NCBI GenBank assembly: GCA_964343265.1
Contig: CAYFIW010000003.1
Span: forward strand, 21,925 to 85,924
DNA from: CAYFIW01 sp964343265
GTDB lineage: Bacteria > Chloroflexota > Dehalococcoidia > Lucifugimonadales > UBA826
DNA length: 64,000 nucleotides
Reading direction: 5' to 3'
Part shown: positions 47,494 through 56,020 of the stretch, one piece after another
Layout of the letters: every line of letters starts with the position of its first letter
How positions within the stretch are numbered: position 1 is the stretch's first letter
Notes under the pieces: model-generated
What the model was told of the DNA's origin: nothing
Database searches by the model: none
What the model saw: the letters and a program-made list of their open reading frames with translations, nothing else
Translations under genes and position numbers: made by a program

Positions 47494-48597
47494 ATGAAAA
47501 TCACCAGCATAGAAACTATCTCTCTCAGTAATCCGCGGGCGACGCCTATACAGGATGCAACAACAGAAACTCCCAATAATTTTTCTGGAAGAGGGCAATT
47601 ATTTGTTCGCATATACACTGACGAAGGTGTTGAAGGACTTGGTATGACATATTCTTCGCCTGGGGTGAAGGATGTTGTGGAAAATGCTCTGATGCAGATA
47701 CTCATCGGCAGAGATCCCATGGACACAGAAAAGATCTGGAATGACATGCTATGGAAAGTAAGAAGCTATGGAAGAAAAGGAGTTGCACTCTGTGCTATCT
47801 CAGCTGTGGACATTGCATTATGGGACCTAAAGGCAAAATTTCTAAATCTACCACTTTACAAACTGCTAGGCGCATATACTGATTCTGTCCCCATTTACGG
47901 AAGCGGAGGATGGACTAATTTAACAAAGTCGGAATTAATACAGGAAATGACCGACTATGTGGAGTCTGGAATTCCCCGAGTGAAAATGAAGGTCGGAAAA
48001 AACTTTGGAAATTGCGAAAGAGAAGATATAGAGCGTGTTGAAGCAGTGAGAAATGCAGTTGGCTACGATATTGCGTTATATATTGATGCCAATAATGGCT
48101 ATCGCAAAAAACAAGCTATATATATGGCTAAAGAATTTGAACAGTTTCAAGTTGGTTGGCTTGAGGAACCTTTGATTCCAGATGACGTGGATGGTATGTC
48201 AGAAATAACCAGATCCACAACCATACCGATAGCTTCCGGGGAATTGGAATACACTAAATACGGCTTCAAAGAACTTATATTTCGTGGGGGTGCCGATATA
48301 GTACAGCCAGACGTGGGCAGAGTTGGAGGGGTTACAGAATGGATAAAGGTCGCCCATTTGGCTGAAAGCTTTAATTTACCTGTGGCTCCACATGCCCTTC
48401 AGTTGGTTCATCTACATCTTAGTTGTGCGATTCCAAATTTAAAAGCGGTAGAGTACATGAATATATCTTTGGAAAATGATGACTTATGGTTTACAGATTT
48501 CCCTAAACAATCTAATGGTATGTGGGCGCCATTTCACGACAAGCCAGGTCTTGGTCTAGATCTCGATCACTATTCTGTCGCCAAGTACGCCCAATAG
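47494..48597 (+). CDS. Mandelate racemase/muconate lactonizing enzyme family (enolase superfamily)
   Basis: The 367-residue protein has an N-terminal capping domain and a TIM barrel. Metal and acid-base residues are visible: K-x-K in RVKMKVG, Asp in YIDANNGY, Glu in WLEEPL, Glu in ASGELEY, Asp in DIVQPDVGRVGG and His in APHALQLVHLH. These are the ligands of acid-sugar dehydratases and racemases. Paralogs of this family are expanded in SAR202. The substrate is unknown. It lies just upstream of the corrinoid methyl-transfer cluster. Confidence 0.9.
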   Translation: MKITSIETISLSNPRATPIQDATTETPNNFSGRGQLFVRIYTDEGVEGLGMTYSSPGVKDVVENALMQILIGRDPMDTEKIWNDMLWKVRSYGRKGVALCAISAVDIALWDLKAKFLNLPLYKLLGAYTDSVPIYGSGGWTNLTKSELIQEMTDYVESGIPRVKMKVGKNFGNCEREDIERVEAVRNAVGYDIALYIDANNGYRKKQAIYMAKEFEQFQVGWLEEPLIPDDVDGMSEITRSTTIPIASGELEYTKYGFKELIFRGGADIVQPDVGRVGGVTEWIKVAHLAESFNLPVAPHALQLVHLHLSCAIPNLKAVEYMNISLENDDLWFTDFPKQSNGMWAPFHDKPGLGLDLDHYSVAKYAQ

Positions 48598-48689
48598 CCG
48601 TTTACCATGATTCTCAACTTATACGGACTTAACAGGACCATTTCGAACTATAAAATGTTTACATTAAATGCCCATGGAGTCGATCAAAA

Positions 48690-49031
48690 TTGGCAAAAGT
48701 AAGAGTAATGTACTGGAAAGAAATACCTATTCAGGTACAGGCCGAGGATCCTAAAGATACTATATCAATAGAATTGGAACCTAGATTTCAACAAGCGGCA
48801 GATGCTATATCAATGTTAGATGGTAGCGCAGGTTCAGATGAATATTTAGACGGCTGGATGTGGGGTGAGTATTTCGAAGTTATCGGAAATGCTTCTGAAG
48901 CGTCAAAAGGTCACGCTGATATGATTAACTCCAAAATGCCAAAGGATTTTGTGAAACGTATAAGTAATCTATACAAGCAAGGTGAACGTATATCTAAACC
49001 AGGTTCTATAGATCATTGGTTGAAAGAATAA
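48690..49031 (+). CDS. PF13769-like (virulence factor domain) small protein
   Basis: The 113-residue product reads VRVMYWKEIPIQVQAED, LEPRFQQAADAISMLDG, DGWMWGEYFEV and PKDFVKRISNLYKQG, a pattern I recognise from the so-called virulence factor domain (PF13769). That name is historical; members often lie in corrinoid- or folate-dependent methyl-transfer clusters. A TTG at 48690 is the start. It is followed by a homocysteine-methyltransferase-family gene 35 bp later. Its biochemical role is not known; the family assignment is from memory. Confidence 0.65.
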   Translation: MAKVRVMYWKEIPIQVQAEDPKDTISIELEPRFQQAADAISMLDGSAGSDEYLDGWMWGEYFEVIGNASEASKGHADMINSKMPKDFVKRISNLYKQGERISKPGSIDHWLKE

Positions 49032-49066
49032 AATATAAGTTCAAATACCTAAAAAGGTAATCAAAA

Positions 49067-49969
49067 ATGACACTAGATAATACCGCAGTATTAGACAGGT
49101 TGAGATCCGGAGAAGTACTAGTATCAGATGGAGCTACTGGTACTTTCCTTCAACAAAATGGCCTAGAACCAGGAGGAGATCCAGAAGAATTCAACATGTC
49201 CCATCCTGAAGTAGTACGTCGAATGGCAAAAGAATACTTTGATGCAGGATCAGATATAGTACTTACAAATTCATTTGGTGGCACTGTGTTTAGACAAGCG
49301 CACTATGGTTATGGAAACAAAGTACGAGAATTCAACACATTGGCTGCACAACACGCACGAAGCCAAGCTCCAAATGACAGGTTCGTTTTTGGTTCCGTCG
49401 GGCCCACTGGAGAATTCTTAGAACCTTTAGGTACTGTTAAAGAAAGTGAAATGTACCAAGCTTTTAAAACTCAAGTCACTGCGTTAGAAGAAGGCGGAGC
49501 CAATGGGGTAGTCATAGAAACCATGACGGCCATGGAAGAAGCAGAACTAGCGATAAGGGCGACTAAGGAAAATACTTCATTGGTCATCGCAGCCACAATG
49601 ACTTTTGACAAAGGACCAAGAGGCTATTTCACCATGATGGGCATAACTCCCGAAAAAGCAGCACAAGGGTTATCTGAATCTGGAGCAGATATTGTGGGTA
49701 CAAATTGTGGAAATGGAATTGATAACATGTTGGAAATAACCCAAAGAATGAGACAATCCACTGATAAGCCCTTGTTAGTTCACTCAAATGCAGGAATACC
49801 GGGTATGGAAAAAGGAGAAATCATATACCCTGAATCGCCTGAATTTATGGCTGAGCGATTTATGAAATTGAAAGATGTTGGTGCAAATATAATAGGTGGA
49901 TGTTGCGGGACTGGTCCAGATCACATAAAAGCACTCCATAAAGCATTAAATAAAATGCGTGAAGGTTAA
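49067..49969 (+). CDS. Homocysteine S-methyltransferase family protein (BHMT-like)
   Basis: The 300-residue TIM barrel shows VSDGATGTFLQQNGLEPGGDP, shortened here to SDGATGTFLQQNGL, NSFGGTVFRQ, the first zinc Cys in GTNCGNGIDNM and the zinc Cys pair in IGGCCGTGPDHIKAL. The family moves methyl groups between a donor and homocysteine (betaine, S-methylmethionine, or the N-terminal part of MetH). In this cluster it may take a methyl from a methylated substrate or from methylcorrinoid. The gene nearly overlaps the next one. Confidence 0.9.
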   Translation: MTLDNTAVLDRLRSGEVLVSDGATGTFLQQNGLEPGGDPEEFNMSHPEVVRRMAKEYFDAGSDIVLTNSFGGTVFRQAHYGYGNKVREFNTLAAQHARSQAPNDRFVFGSVGPTGEFLEPLGTVKESEMYQAFKTQVTALEEGGANGVVIETMTAMEEAELAIRATKENTSLVIAATMTFDKGPRGYFTMMGITPEKAAQGLSESGADIVGTNCGNGIDNMLEITQRMRQSTDKPLLVHSNAGIPGMEKGEIIYPESPEFMAERFMKLKDVGANIIGGCCGTGPDHIKALHKALNKMREG

Positions 49970-49979
49970 TATACACAAT

Positions 49980-50654
49980 ATGGCACTTGTAAATTATGAA
50001 TGTTTAGGACCATCTCAAGTGATACGTAAGTATGGCAAATGCCTTGAGTTAGTCCCCTTAGACAAACATTTTGAAAACATATCTGTGGGTCTATATGTCA
50101 AAAATAAAACATTCACAGTGTGGAGTTTTAGCAACAAAACAGGGACTGAAGAACGAATAGCTCAAATAAGAAATTTACTGGTTGACATGGGAGGTATGGA
50201 GAAGGTTCACAACACAAACAACCAAGCGTTTTTTGCTTGTGGGAAACCGCATGATAGGGCACTAAGATTCCTCATGTCGCAAGCAGTAAATAAACCTCCT
50301 GATTCTGAAATTGAAACTGTTATGCCCGAAGTAAAAGATACAAAATCAGATCTGAAAATATCTCCTCAACATTTGGAAAGAAGTGGATCCCACATTTACA
50401 ATATCAATTTAATTGGTGAACACAAAAACAAAGCTATGCGGATGAGGATGATCATAGCTGGATTTCTGAGGTATGGAGAAATGGATAAAATATCGGACAA
50501 CGAAATTGCTTTTTCATGTAGGAAAAGGCATGACGGACTGATTCGACTACTCACACCGTTCTCTAGGAATATATCCACTGTGGAGACGATGATGGCGGCC
50601 GAAGACATGAGAGGCCAAATGACTACAAGCACTCTAGGTTTCAGCCAAACTTAG
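49980..50654 (+). CDS. Uncharacterised protein with an internally duplicated domain
   Basis: I do not recognise a family. The 224-residue product contains two similar halves: residues about 50-105 (GTEERIAQIRNLLVDMGGME...AFFACGKPHDRALRFL) and 140-195 (NKAMRMRMIIAGFLRYGEMD...AFSCRKRHDGLIRLL). Shared features are a hydrophobic helix, G-x-M-x-K, A-F-x-C-x-K/R-x-HD and R-x-L. The paired Cys and His-Asp could bind metal or cofactor, but this is speculation. I chose ATG 49980; a GTG at 49959 inside the upstream gene is possible. It sits within the methyl-transfer cluster. Confidence 0.75.
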   Translation: MALVNYECLGPSQVIRKYGKCLELVPLDKHFENISVGLYVKNKTFTVWSFSNKTGTEERIAQIRNLLVDMGGMEKVHNTNNQAFFACGKPHDRALRFLMSQAVNKPPDSEIETVMPEVKDTKSDLKISPQHLERSGSHIYNINLIGEHKNKAMRMRMIIAGFLRYGEMDKISDNEIAFSCRKRHDGLIRLLTPFSRNISTVETMMAAEDMRGQMTTSTLGFSQT

Positions 50655-50668
50655 TAAAGGAGGAGCGA

Positions 50669-51715
50669 ATGAACAATATATCAGATATTGAAAGTATGAC
50701 TCCTAGGCAAAGGGTACTGAATGCATTACAGGGAAAGCCTGTAGATAGAACTCCGGTTGCTAACCCTACAAATGTGGCCACTGTAGAACTTATGGACCTT
50801 GTCGACGCACCTTTTCCCAAGGCCTGCCAAGACCCGGAACTTGCCGCAAAACTCGCAGCAACTGGATACACAGAACTAGGATTCGACAGCATATCTCCCT
50901 ATTTCAGCATAATACAAGAGTCCTCAGCTCTGGGTTGCGAAATGCAATGGGAGGACAAAGATAATTGGCCAACTGTCAGAATGTATAACCCGATTTGGAA
51001 AGATTCCAATGACATATATATCCCAAGCAATTTTTTGGACCATCGAGACGTTAAGGCAATAACAGAATCAATACGAATTTTAAGATCTGAATATGGAGAC
51101 GAGGTAGCCATCATAGGAAAAACTATGGGACCATGGACTCTCGCATATCATGTTTTCGGGGTTGAAAGTTTTTTGCTTGGGACAGTAGACAATCCTGAGG
51201 AGACTATGAAATGTCTAGAAAAACTTAAAGAAATATCCATTCTGTTCGGCCAGGTACAGATTGATGCCGGTGCCGACGCTCTTACGTTTCCCGATCACGC
51301 AACGGGCGACCTGGTGAGCGGTGAATACTATAAAAGATTCCTTCAAGATATTCATACAGAAATGGTTACAGAGTTACCAATACCTTTAATACTCCATATT
51401 TGTGGCAAAACCATAGACAGGATGCCCTACATAGCAGAAACAGGTATGGCCTCATTTCATTTTGACTCCAAAAACGACCCCCAAGAATCTATGGACGCTG
51501 TCAATGGAAAAATAGGACTAGTTGGAAACATCAATAATCCTGAGACGCTCTATGCAAGAGGGCCTGATGAAGTACGCCAAGAGGTTTATAAATGCCTAGA
51601 AGCTGGCGTTCAAATGATTGCTCCCGAATGTGCTGTTCCATTAGCCACCAAGGTTGAAAATCTTATCGAAATACCAATGGCTGTTAAAGACTGGACTGCA
51701 GAAAGAAAAAATTAA
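50669..51715 (+). CDS. Uroporphyrinogen-decarboxylase-fold methyltransferase (MtaA/MtbA-like)
   Basis: The 348-residue protein starts MTPRQRVLNALQGKPVDRTP, the UroD-family opening. A zinc site is visible as H-x-C in LILHICGKTIDRM and a later Cys in PECAVPLATKVEN, the pattern of methylcobamide:thiol methyltransferases such as MtaA/MtbA and of CmuA. True HemE lacks this zinc motif. It likely moves a methyl group between the corrinoid protein encoded next and a thiol or other acceptor. A strong GGAGGAG precedes the ATG. Confidence 0.88.
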   Translation: MNNISDIESMTPRQRVLNALQGKPVDRTPVANPTNVATVELMDLVDAPFPKACQDPELAAKLAATGYTELGFDSISPYFSIIQESSALGCEMQWEDKDNWPTVRMYNPIWKDSNDIYIPSNFLDHRDVKAITESIRILRSEYGDEVAIIGKTMGPWTLAYHVFGVESFLLGTVDNPEETMKCLEKLKEISILFGQVQIDAGADALTFPDHATGDLVSGEYYKRFLQDIHTEMVTELPIPLILHICGKTIDRMPYIAETGMASFHFDSKNDPQESMDAVNGKIGLVGNINNPETLYARGPDEVRQEVYKCLEAGVQMIAPECAVPLATKVENLIEIPMAVKDWTAERKN

Positions 51716-51823
51716 AGTCAAATTAGGCTATAGGCCGTATAATTAAGAACTTAACTTATATTTAATTCAGATTCACTTGTATTATTGGATACGGTGCATC
51801 ACATATGAAAATAAGGATTTTTG

Positions 51824-52582
51824 ATGCCGGTTGTTAACGAACTACTCGAACGAGAACTGGAATACGTAACCAATCAAGCAGAACAGGACCATATAAGAGC
51901 ATTGTGGGATGATGCTCATCCGCTCATGCAGGATATATCAGTCAATCTAATCCAAGGGAAAAACCAAGAAGTTTATGATTTGACGCAAAAAGCTTTGGCA
52001 GATGGGTTTTCTGCAAATACCATTTTAGACGACGGCCTTATAGCTGGAATGGCTATTGTAGGAATTAAGTTTAGAGACAATGTGATTTTTGTACCCGAAG
52101 TGTTAGTCGCGGCAAGGGCCATGAAGGCAGGTATGGAACATATTGAACCCATACTTTCAGCATCCGGAGTAGAACCACTAGGAACCATCGTGATGGGGAC
52201 CGTCAAAGGTGATCTGCATGATATTGGGAAAAACCTTTGCATCATGATGTTGAGAGGTGCCGGCTTTACGGTAGTAGATCTCGGAGTAGACACAGCTCCA
52301 GAGGATTTCATTGATGCAGTAGAGGAAAACGAAGCGGATGTATTGGGAATGTCTGCTCTGCTAACCACGACTATGCCCAACATGGGAAGAACAATTGATG
52401 CTTTCGAAGAAGTCGAATTAAGAGACGCTGTTAAGGTGATGGTTGGTGGCGCTCCATTAACCCAAGAATTTGCAGATGACATGGGAGCAGACGGCTATGG
52501 TAAAGACGCGATTGAGTGCGTCGACATAGCAAAAGACTTTTTGGGGATTGTTACACAAATTAAAACTGGAGATGGGGAATAA
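51824..52582 (+). CDS. Corrinoid (cobalamin-binding) protein, MtaC/MttC-like
   Basis: The 252-residue protein has an N-terminal helical B12-cap domain and a C-terminal Rossmann-like B12 domain. The lower axial ligand motif D-x-H-x-x-G appears as GDLHDIGKN, followed by MLRGAGFTVVDLGVD and DVLGMSALLTTTMPNM. It carries the methyl group between methyltransferases. I chose ATG 51824 because AAGGA stands 8 bases upstream, over a TTG at 51821. It follows the UroD-like gene by about 108 bp. Confidence 0.94.
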   Translation: MPVVNELLERELEYVTNQAEQDHIRALWDDAHPLMQDISVNLIQGKNQEVYDLTQKALADGFSANTILDDGLIAGMAIVGIKFRDNVIFVPEVLVAARAMKAGMEHIEPILSASGVEPLGTIVMGTVKGDLHDIGKNLCIMMLRGAGFTVVDLGVDTAPEDFIDAVEENEADVLGMSALLTTTMPNMGRTIDAFEEVELRDAVKVMVGGAPLTQEFADDMGADGYGKDAIECVDIAKDFLGIVTQIKTGDGE

Positions 52583-52600
52583 ACTAGGAAAACCTTCTTA

Positions 52601-52855
52601 TTGACCAAATCTGAGATTTGTATGATAGATAAGGAAAAATACGAAAAAAGCCTTAGCAGGCTGGAATCTATATTTAGGGAAATGTCTTCATCCGTGACAG
52701 ATGTATCTAAATGGCGTTGCCCATATAAAAATGTTGAAAACCATTGTACCGCTAAATTCGGATGTAGGAATCAAGACTTTGATGTTCCTCAGAATGAATT
52801 ATACAAATGCATGGGCAGCGATAAACTAGACTACAGATCCGCCTGGGATATCTAA
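52601..52855 (+). CDS. Small cysteine-rich protein of unknown function
   Basis: The 84-residue product has an N-terminal helical part and a Cys-rich C-terminal half with CPYKNVENHC, FGC and YKC, four cysteines spaced like a small Fe-S or zinc site. It shows no hydrophobic segment. The start is a TTG at 52601; ATG 52622 is possible. It lies between the corrinoid protein and an SRPBCC gene, in the same orientation with 3-18 bp gaps, so it is almost certainly part of the methyl-transfer operon. I do not recognise the family. Confidence 0.65.
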   Translation: MTKSEICMIDKEKYEKSLSRLESIFREMSSSVTDVSKWRCPYKNVENHCTAKFGCRNQDFDVPQNELYKCMGSDKLDYRSAWDI

Positions 52856-52858
52856 AAG

Positions 52859-53305
52859 TTGGCATTTTCATCAGCCATTAAATCACAAATTAAACTATTC
52901 GCCTCCAGACCTAAAGTCATGTCTAAGTTGTCAGATTTCACGTTTCTGTCACAATGGTGTTCCAACATTGAGACATGTGAAAAACTATCTGGCGATGAAG
53001 TCAGCCTCGGGACTAGGTATAAAATTAAGTCAGTCCTTTTGGGCCGGACCTTAATTCACGAGGTCGAAATAACCAAATATATACCAGAAACTATGTGTAC
53101 TGTTCAGTCCTATTCAGGTCCTATACCTTTTCAGTTGAATTTCATTTTGGAAGAAATCGAAAGTTGCACTTTATTACAAATAGAATACCAGCTAGATTTT
53201 TCATCCTTGGGTTCTTTTGTAAGAAAACTTGCAGCCGACATGGCTACAGTACAAATCGAAAATGATCTCGTAAATTTAAAGAACCTTGTAGAATCCTCAA
53301 GGTGA
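52859..53305 (+). CDS. SRPBCC (START/polyketide-cyclase-like) protein
   Basis: The 148-residue protein fits the helix-grip fold: VMSKLSDFTFLSQWCSNIETC, then LGTRYKIKSVLLGRTLIHEVEIT, ILEEIESCTLLQIEYQ and a C-terminal helix ending IENDLVNLKNLVESS. Such domains bind hydrophobic ligands; some demethylases carry them. A TTG at 52859 is used, 3 bp after the Cys-rich gene. Its ligand is unknown. Placement between the corrinoid protein and its activase suggests it belongs to this pathway. Confidence 0.75.
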   Translation: MAFSSAIKSQIKLFASRPKVMSKLSDFTFLSQWCSNIETCEKLSGDEVSLGTRYKIKSVLLGRTLIHEVEITKYIPETMCTVQSYSGPIPFQLNFILEEIESCTLLQIEYQLDFSSLGSFVRKLAADMATVQIENDLVNLKNLVESSR

Positions 53306-53344
53306 CCAATATGAATAAACTACTCATTTAGACAGGATTTAAAA

Positions 53345-54967
53345 ATGTCACCTGTATTTTCTGATGGACGCCAAGTGCCTATTACACCAAACGGCACATT
53401 ATTTGACTATGCTGACATGCTAAAGGTACGAGTCCCCACTTCATGTGGCAGGACCGGTGAATGCCACGAATGCATAGTAGAAATAAAAAAAGGTTCCAGA
53501 GCTTTAAATGACCCAACATCAGAAGAATCATTCCTACAGGAAGGCTACAGGCTAGCATGCAAAGCCATTGTATCTGATGTTAAATCAGATATAGAGTTCA
53601 GCACCCTTAGGAGACAGCCACGAATCCTAACCTCCGGCATTAAACGAAAAATAGATTTAGAACCTCGTGTTATCAAAAAAGATGGTTCGGTAATATCAAA
53701 TAACGTTGTCCTTGATTCATACAGGGGATCTATTTTAGGGCTTGCAGGAGATATCGGAACAACTACGGTTGTCCTTAACCTTGTAGATCTAGAAACTGGA
53801 GAGACACTAATAACCTCCTCGTTTGAAAACCCTCAGCGCTTTGGCGGAGCTGACGTCATGAATAGAATTTCATATGACGGTGGAGCTTATCCCGGAGAAT
53901 TACAGCAAGTAATGCTATCTTCAATTAATTTTGAAATAGGATCAATGACAAAGGAATGTGGAGTTCATAGAAGACAAATATACGACGTGGTGTTAGTGGG
54001 TAATACTACGATGAGAGATATAACATTTGGCATTGATGTACAAAGCATAGGGGAAAAACCCTATAAATCTTTAATACAGAGAGACTACGAATCATCTACA
54101 AGAAAAACGACAACAATAGAATGTGATGCAAAAACACTAGGCCTTAGAGTACATCCAAAATCCAAAGTGTACAGCGGTCCGTTAGTGAGTTCTCACATAG
54201 GGTCTGATGTTGCTGCTGATATGCTGGCGATCAGTCTAGATGAAACATGCAATCCAATCATGTTAGTCGACGTGGGGACCAACACAGAAGTTGTCATCGG
54301 TAATAAATATGGCATGGTAGCCGCTTCTTGTCCTGCGGGTCCAGCCTTTGAAGGAGGCCAAGTAACCTATGGAATGCCCGGATATGACGGAGCTGTAGAA
54401 TCCGTTAAAATTGAAGGAGATACCGTGACTATATCCACCATAGGCAAGTCTGATCCGGAAGGCATATGTGGATCAGGAATAGTTGATCTATTATCTGAGC
54501 TTCGAAGAAATAACATAATGAATGAGCTTGGAGCCTTTAATAACGGATCAAACAAATTTACTTTTGCATCAGAAAAAGACATGTACCTGGACAGAGCAGA
54601 CATCAGCGCACTTGCTCAGGCAAAATCTGCAAATTATTCAGGACAATACATTGCTCTGAGACATTATGGTAAATCTATAGATGAAATTGAAACATTATTT
54701 TTAGCAGGCGGATTCGCAAATTATGTGAACTCAGAAAATGCAAAATCTATTGGTTTTATATCTAATTTCCCATCCTCTAAAATTGAAAAAATTGGCAACT
54801 CATCGTTAGAGGGAGCAACATTGATGCTTAAATCTACGAACCTAAGATCACGTATTGAAGAATTAGTAAAAAATGTCTCCCATATCGAACTTGAAACCAC
54901 CCCAGATTTTTTCGACATATTCGTTGAGGGATGCATGTTTAAAGAAATGCCCAAAGAAATTTCGTAA
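53345..54967 (+). CDS. Reductive activator of corrinoid enzymes (2Fe-2S + ASKHA, DUF4445)
   Basis: The 540-residue protein has an N-terminal plant-type 2Fe-2S domain with cysteines in PTSCGRTGECHEC and RLACKA, then a long ASKHA ATPase domain. GLAGDIGTTTVVLNLVDL is the ATP phosphate-1 loop and VDVGTNTEVVIGNK a second. This is the RACE type that uses ATP to reduce inactive Co(II)-corrinoid back to Co(I). It lies in the same direction downstream of the corrinoid protein gene, as in acetogenic demethylase operons. Confidence 0.93.
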   Translation: MSPVFSDGRQVPITPNGTLFDYADMLKVRVPTSCGRTGECHECIVEIKKGSRALNDPTSEESFLQEGYRLACKAIVSDVKSDIEFSTLRRQPRILTSGIKRKIDLEPRVIKKDGSVISNNVVLDSYRGSILGLAGDIGTTTVVLNLVDLETGETLITSSFENPQRFGGADVMNRISYDGGAYPGELQQVMLSSINFEIGSMTKECGVHRRQIYDVVLVGNTTMRDITFGIDVQSIGEKPYKSLIQRDYESSTRKTTTIECDAKTLGLRVHPKSKVYSGPLVSSHIGSDVAADMLAISLDETCNPIMLVDVGTNTEVVIGNKYGMVAASCPAGPAFEGGQVTYGMPGYDGAVESVKIEGDTVTISTIGKSDPEGICGSGIVDLLSELRRNNIMNELGAFNNGSNKFTFASEKDMYLDRADISALAQAKSANYSGQYIALRHYGKSIDEIETLFLAGGFANYVNSENAKSIGFISNFPSSKIEKIGNSSLEGATLMLKSTNLRSRIEELVKNVSHIELETTPDFFDIFVEGCMFKEMPKEIS

Positions 54968-55000
54968 CAGTTTACACAGACAGAAAAGGAAGCACTGGAA

Positions 55001-56005
55001 ATGACTTGGAAAGTACTAATAACTGATTTCGTTTGGCCCTCCACCGATCCTGAAAAGAAAATACTAGAGGAAGGTGGAGCAGAGGTAATAATAGCTCCAA
55101 ATAGTAGGGAAGAGACGTTAATAGAACTTGCCCGTGATGTTGACGCCATCATGACATGTTTTGCCAACGTCTCAGAAAATGTGATCAGATCGGCGTCCAA
55201 ATGTAAGGTTATAGGTAGATTTGGTGTTGGGGTAGACAATATAGATGTAGGTGTAGCCACTGAATTAGGAATTGCTGTCACATATGTACCAGACTACTGT
55301 ATTGATGAAGTATCAGATCATGTTATAGCCATGTTGCACACCTGGAACCGCAAAATCGCTACCTTTGACAGGTCCGTTAAAGATAATGGGTGGGGGACTC
55401 TCGGCTTAAACATGAGGATTATGCGACTTAGAAATAAAACCATTGGAATCGTGGGGTTCGGCCGCATTGGACAGGCAGTCGCAGAAAAATCAAAAGCTTT
55501 TGGGCTCAACATCATGGTTTCTGATCCTGTAGTATCACATAGTTTTGCAGCAGATAAGGGCTGTAAGTTAGTAGACATGGACGAATTACTAACAAAATCA
55601 GACTTCGTAACTTTACACGCACCTCTAATGGAGTCAACCATAAATTTGATCGGAAAAAGGGAATTGTCACTTATGAAAAAAGATTCTTTTTTGATCAATG
55701 CCGCTAGAGGACAACTAATAAATGAAAAAGACCTATTGGACGCCCTAAAAGCCAATACTATCGGTGGCGCGGGGCTGGACGTTATGGCAGATAATCACCC
55801 TCCAATAGATCATCCTTTTTTTTCTCTTGAAAATATATTAATCACGCCACATATAGCTTTTTTCTCCCAGGAATCCACTATTGAGTTAGAAGAACGTGCT
55901 GCAGAAGAAGTTGTACGAGCGTATCAGGGTGTCATGCCGGAAAACCTTGTCAACAGGGACGTGCTAAACCATTCAAATCCTAGACACAAATTATCTAGTA
56001 AATGA
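55001..56005 (+). CDS. D-isomer-specific 2-hydroxyacid dehydrogenase family
   Basis: The 334-residue protein has the PGDH-like layout: GRFGVGVDNIDVGVA, the NAD motif GIVGFGRIGQAVAEK and the catalytic Arg in NAARGQLINEKDL, His in ITPHIAFFSQE. The usual catalytic Glu in DVFEKEP, 29 residues after the Arg, is replaced: the segment reads GLDVMADNHP, with Asn at that position and an Asp one residue before. Activity may be altered. It follows the activase gene by 33 bp and may be co-transcribed. Confidence 0.88.
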   Translation: MTWKVLITDFVWPSTDPEKKILEEGGAEVIIAPNSREETLIELARDVDAIMTCFANVSENVIRSASKCKVIGRFGVGVDNIDVGVATELGIAVTYVPDYCIDEVSDHVIAMLHTWNRKIATFDRSVKDNGWGTLGLNMRIMRLRNKTIGIVGFGRIGQAVAEKSKAFGLNIMVSDPVVSHSFAADKGCKLVDMDELLTKSDFVTLHAPLMESTINLIGKRELSLMKKDSFLINAARGQLINEKDLLDALKANTIGGAGLDVMADNHPPIDHPFFSLENILITPHIAFFSQESTIELEERAAEEVVRAYQGVMPENLVNRDVLNHSNPRHKLSSK

Positions 56006-56020
56006 TAAATGATTTGAATT

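Noticed and set aside
50669..51715. HemE (uroporphyrinogen decarboxylase) of haem synthesis
   Set aside because: The H-x-C and later Cys zinc motif and the corrinoid neighbours point to a methyltransferase of the same fold.
51973..52482. 169-codon minus-strand frame inside the corrinoid protein gene
   Set aside because: Antisense to the B12-binding motif region; composition is that of a shadow frame.
54721..55281. 186-codon open frame on the minus strand across the activase/dehydrogenase junction
   Set aside because: It is antisense to two clearly conserved genes, has no recognisable motif and a serine-rich composition typical of a shadow frame.
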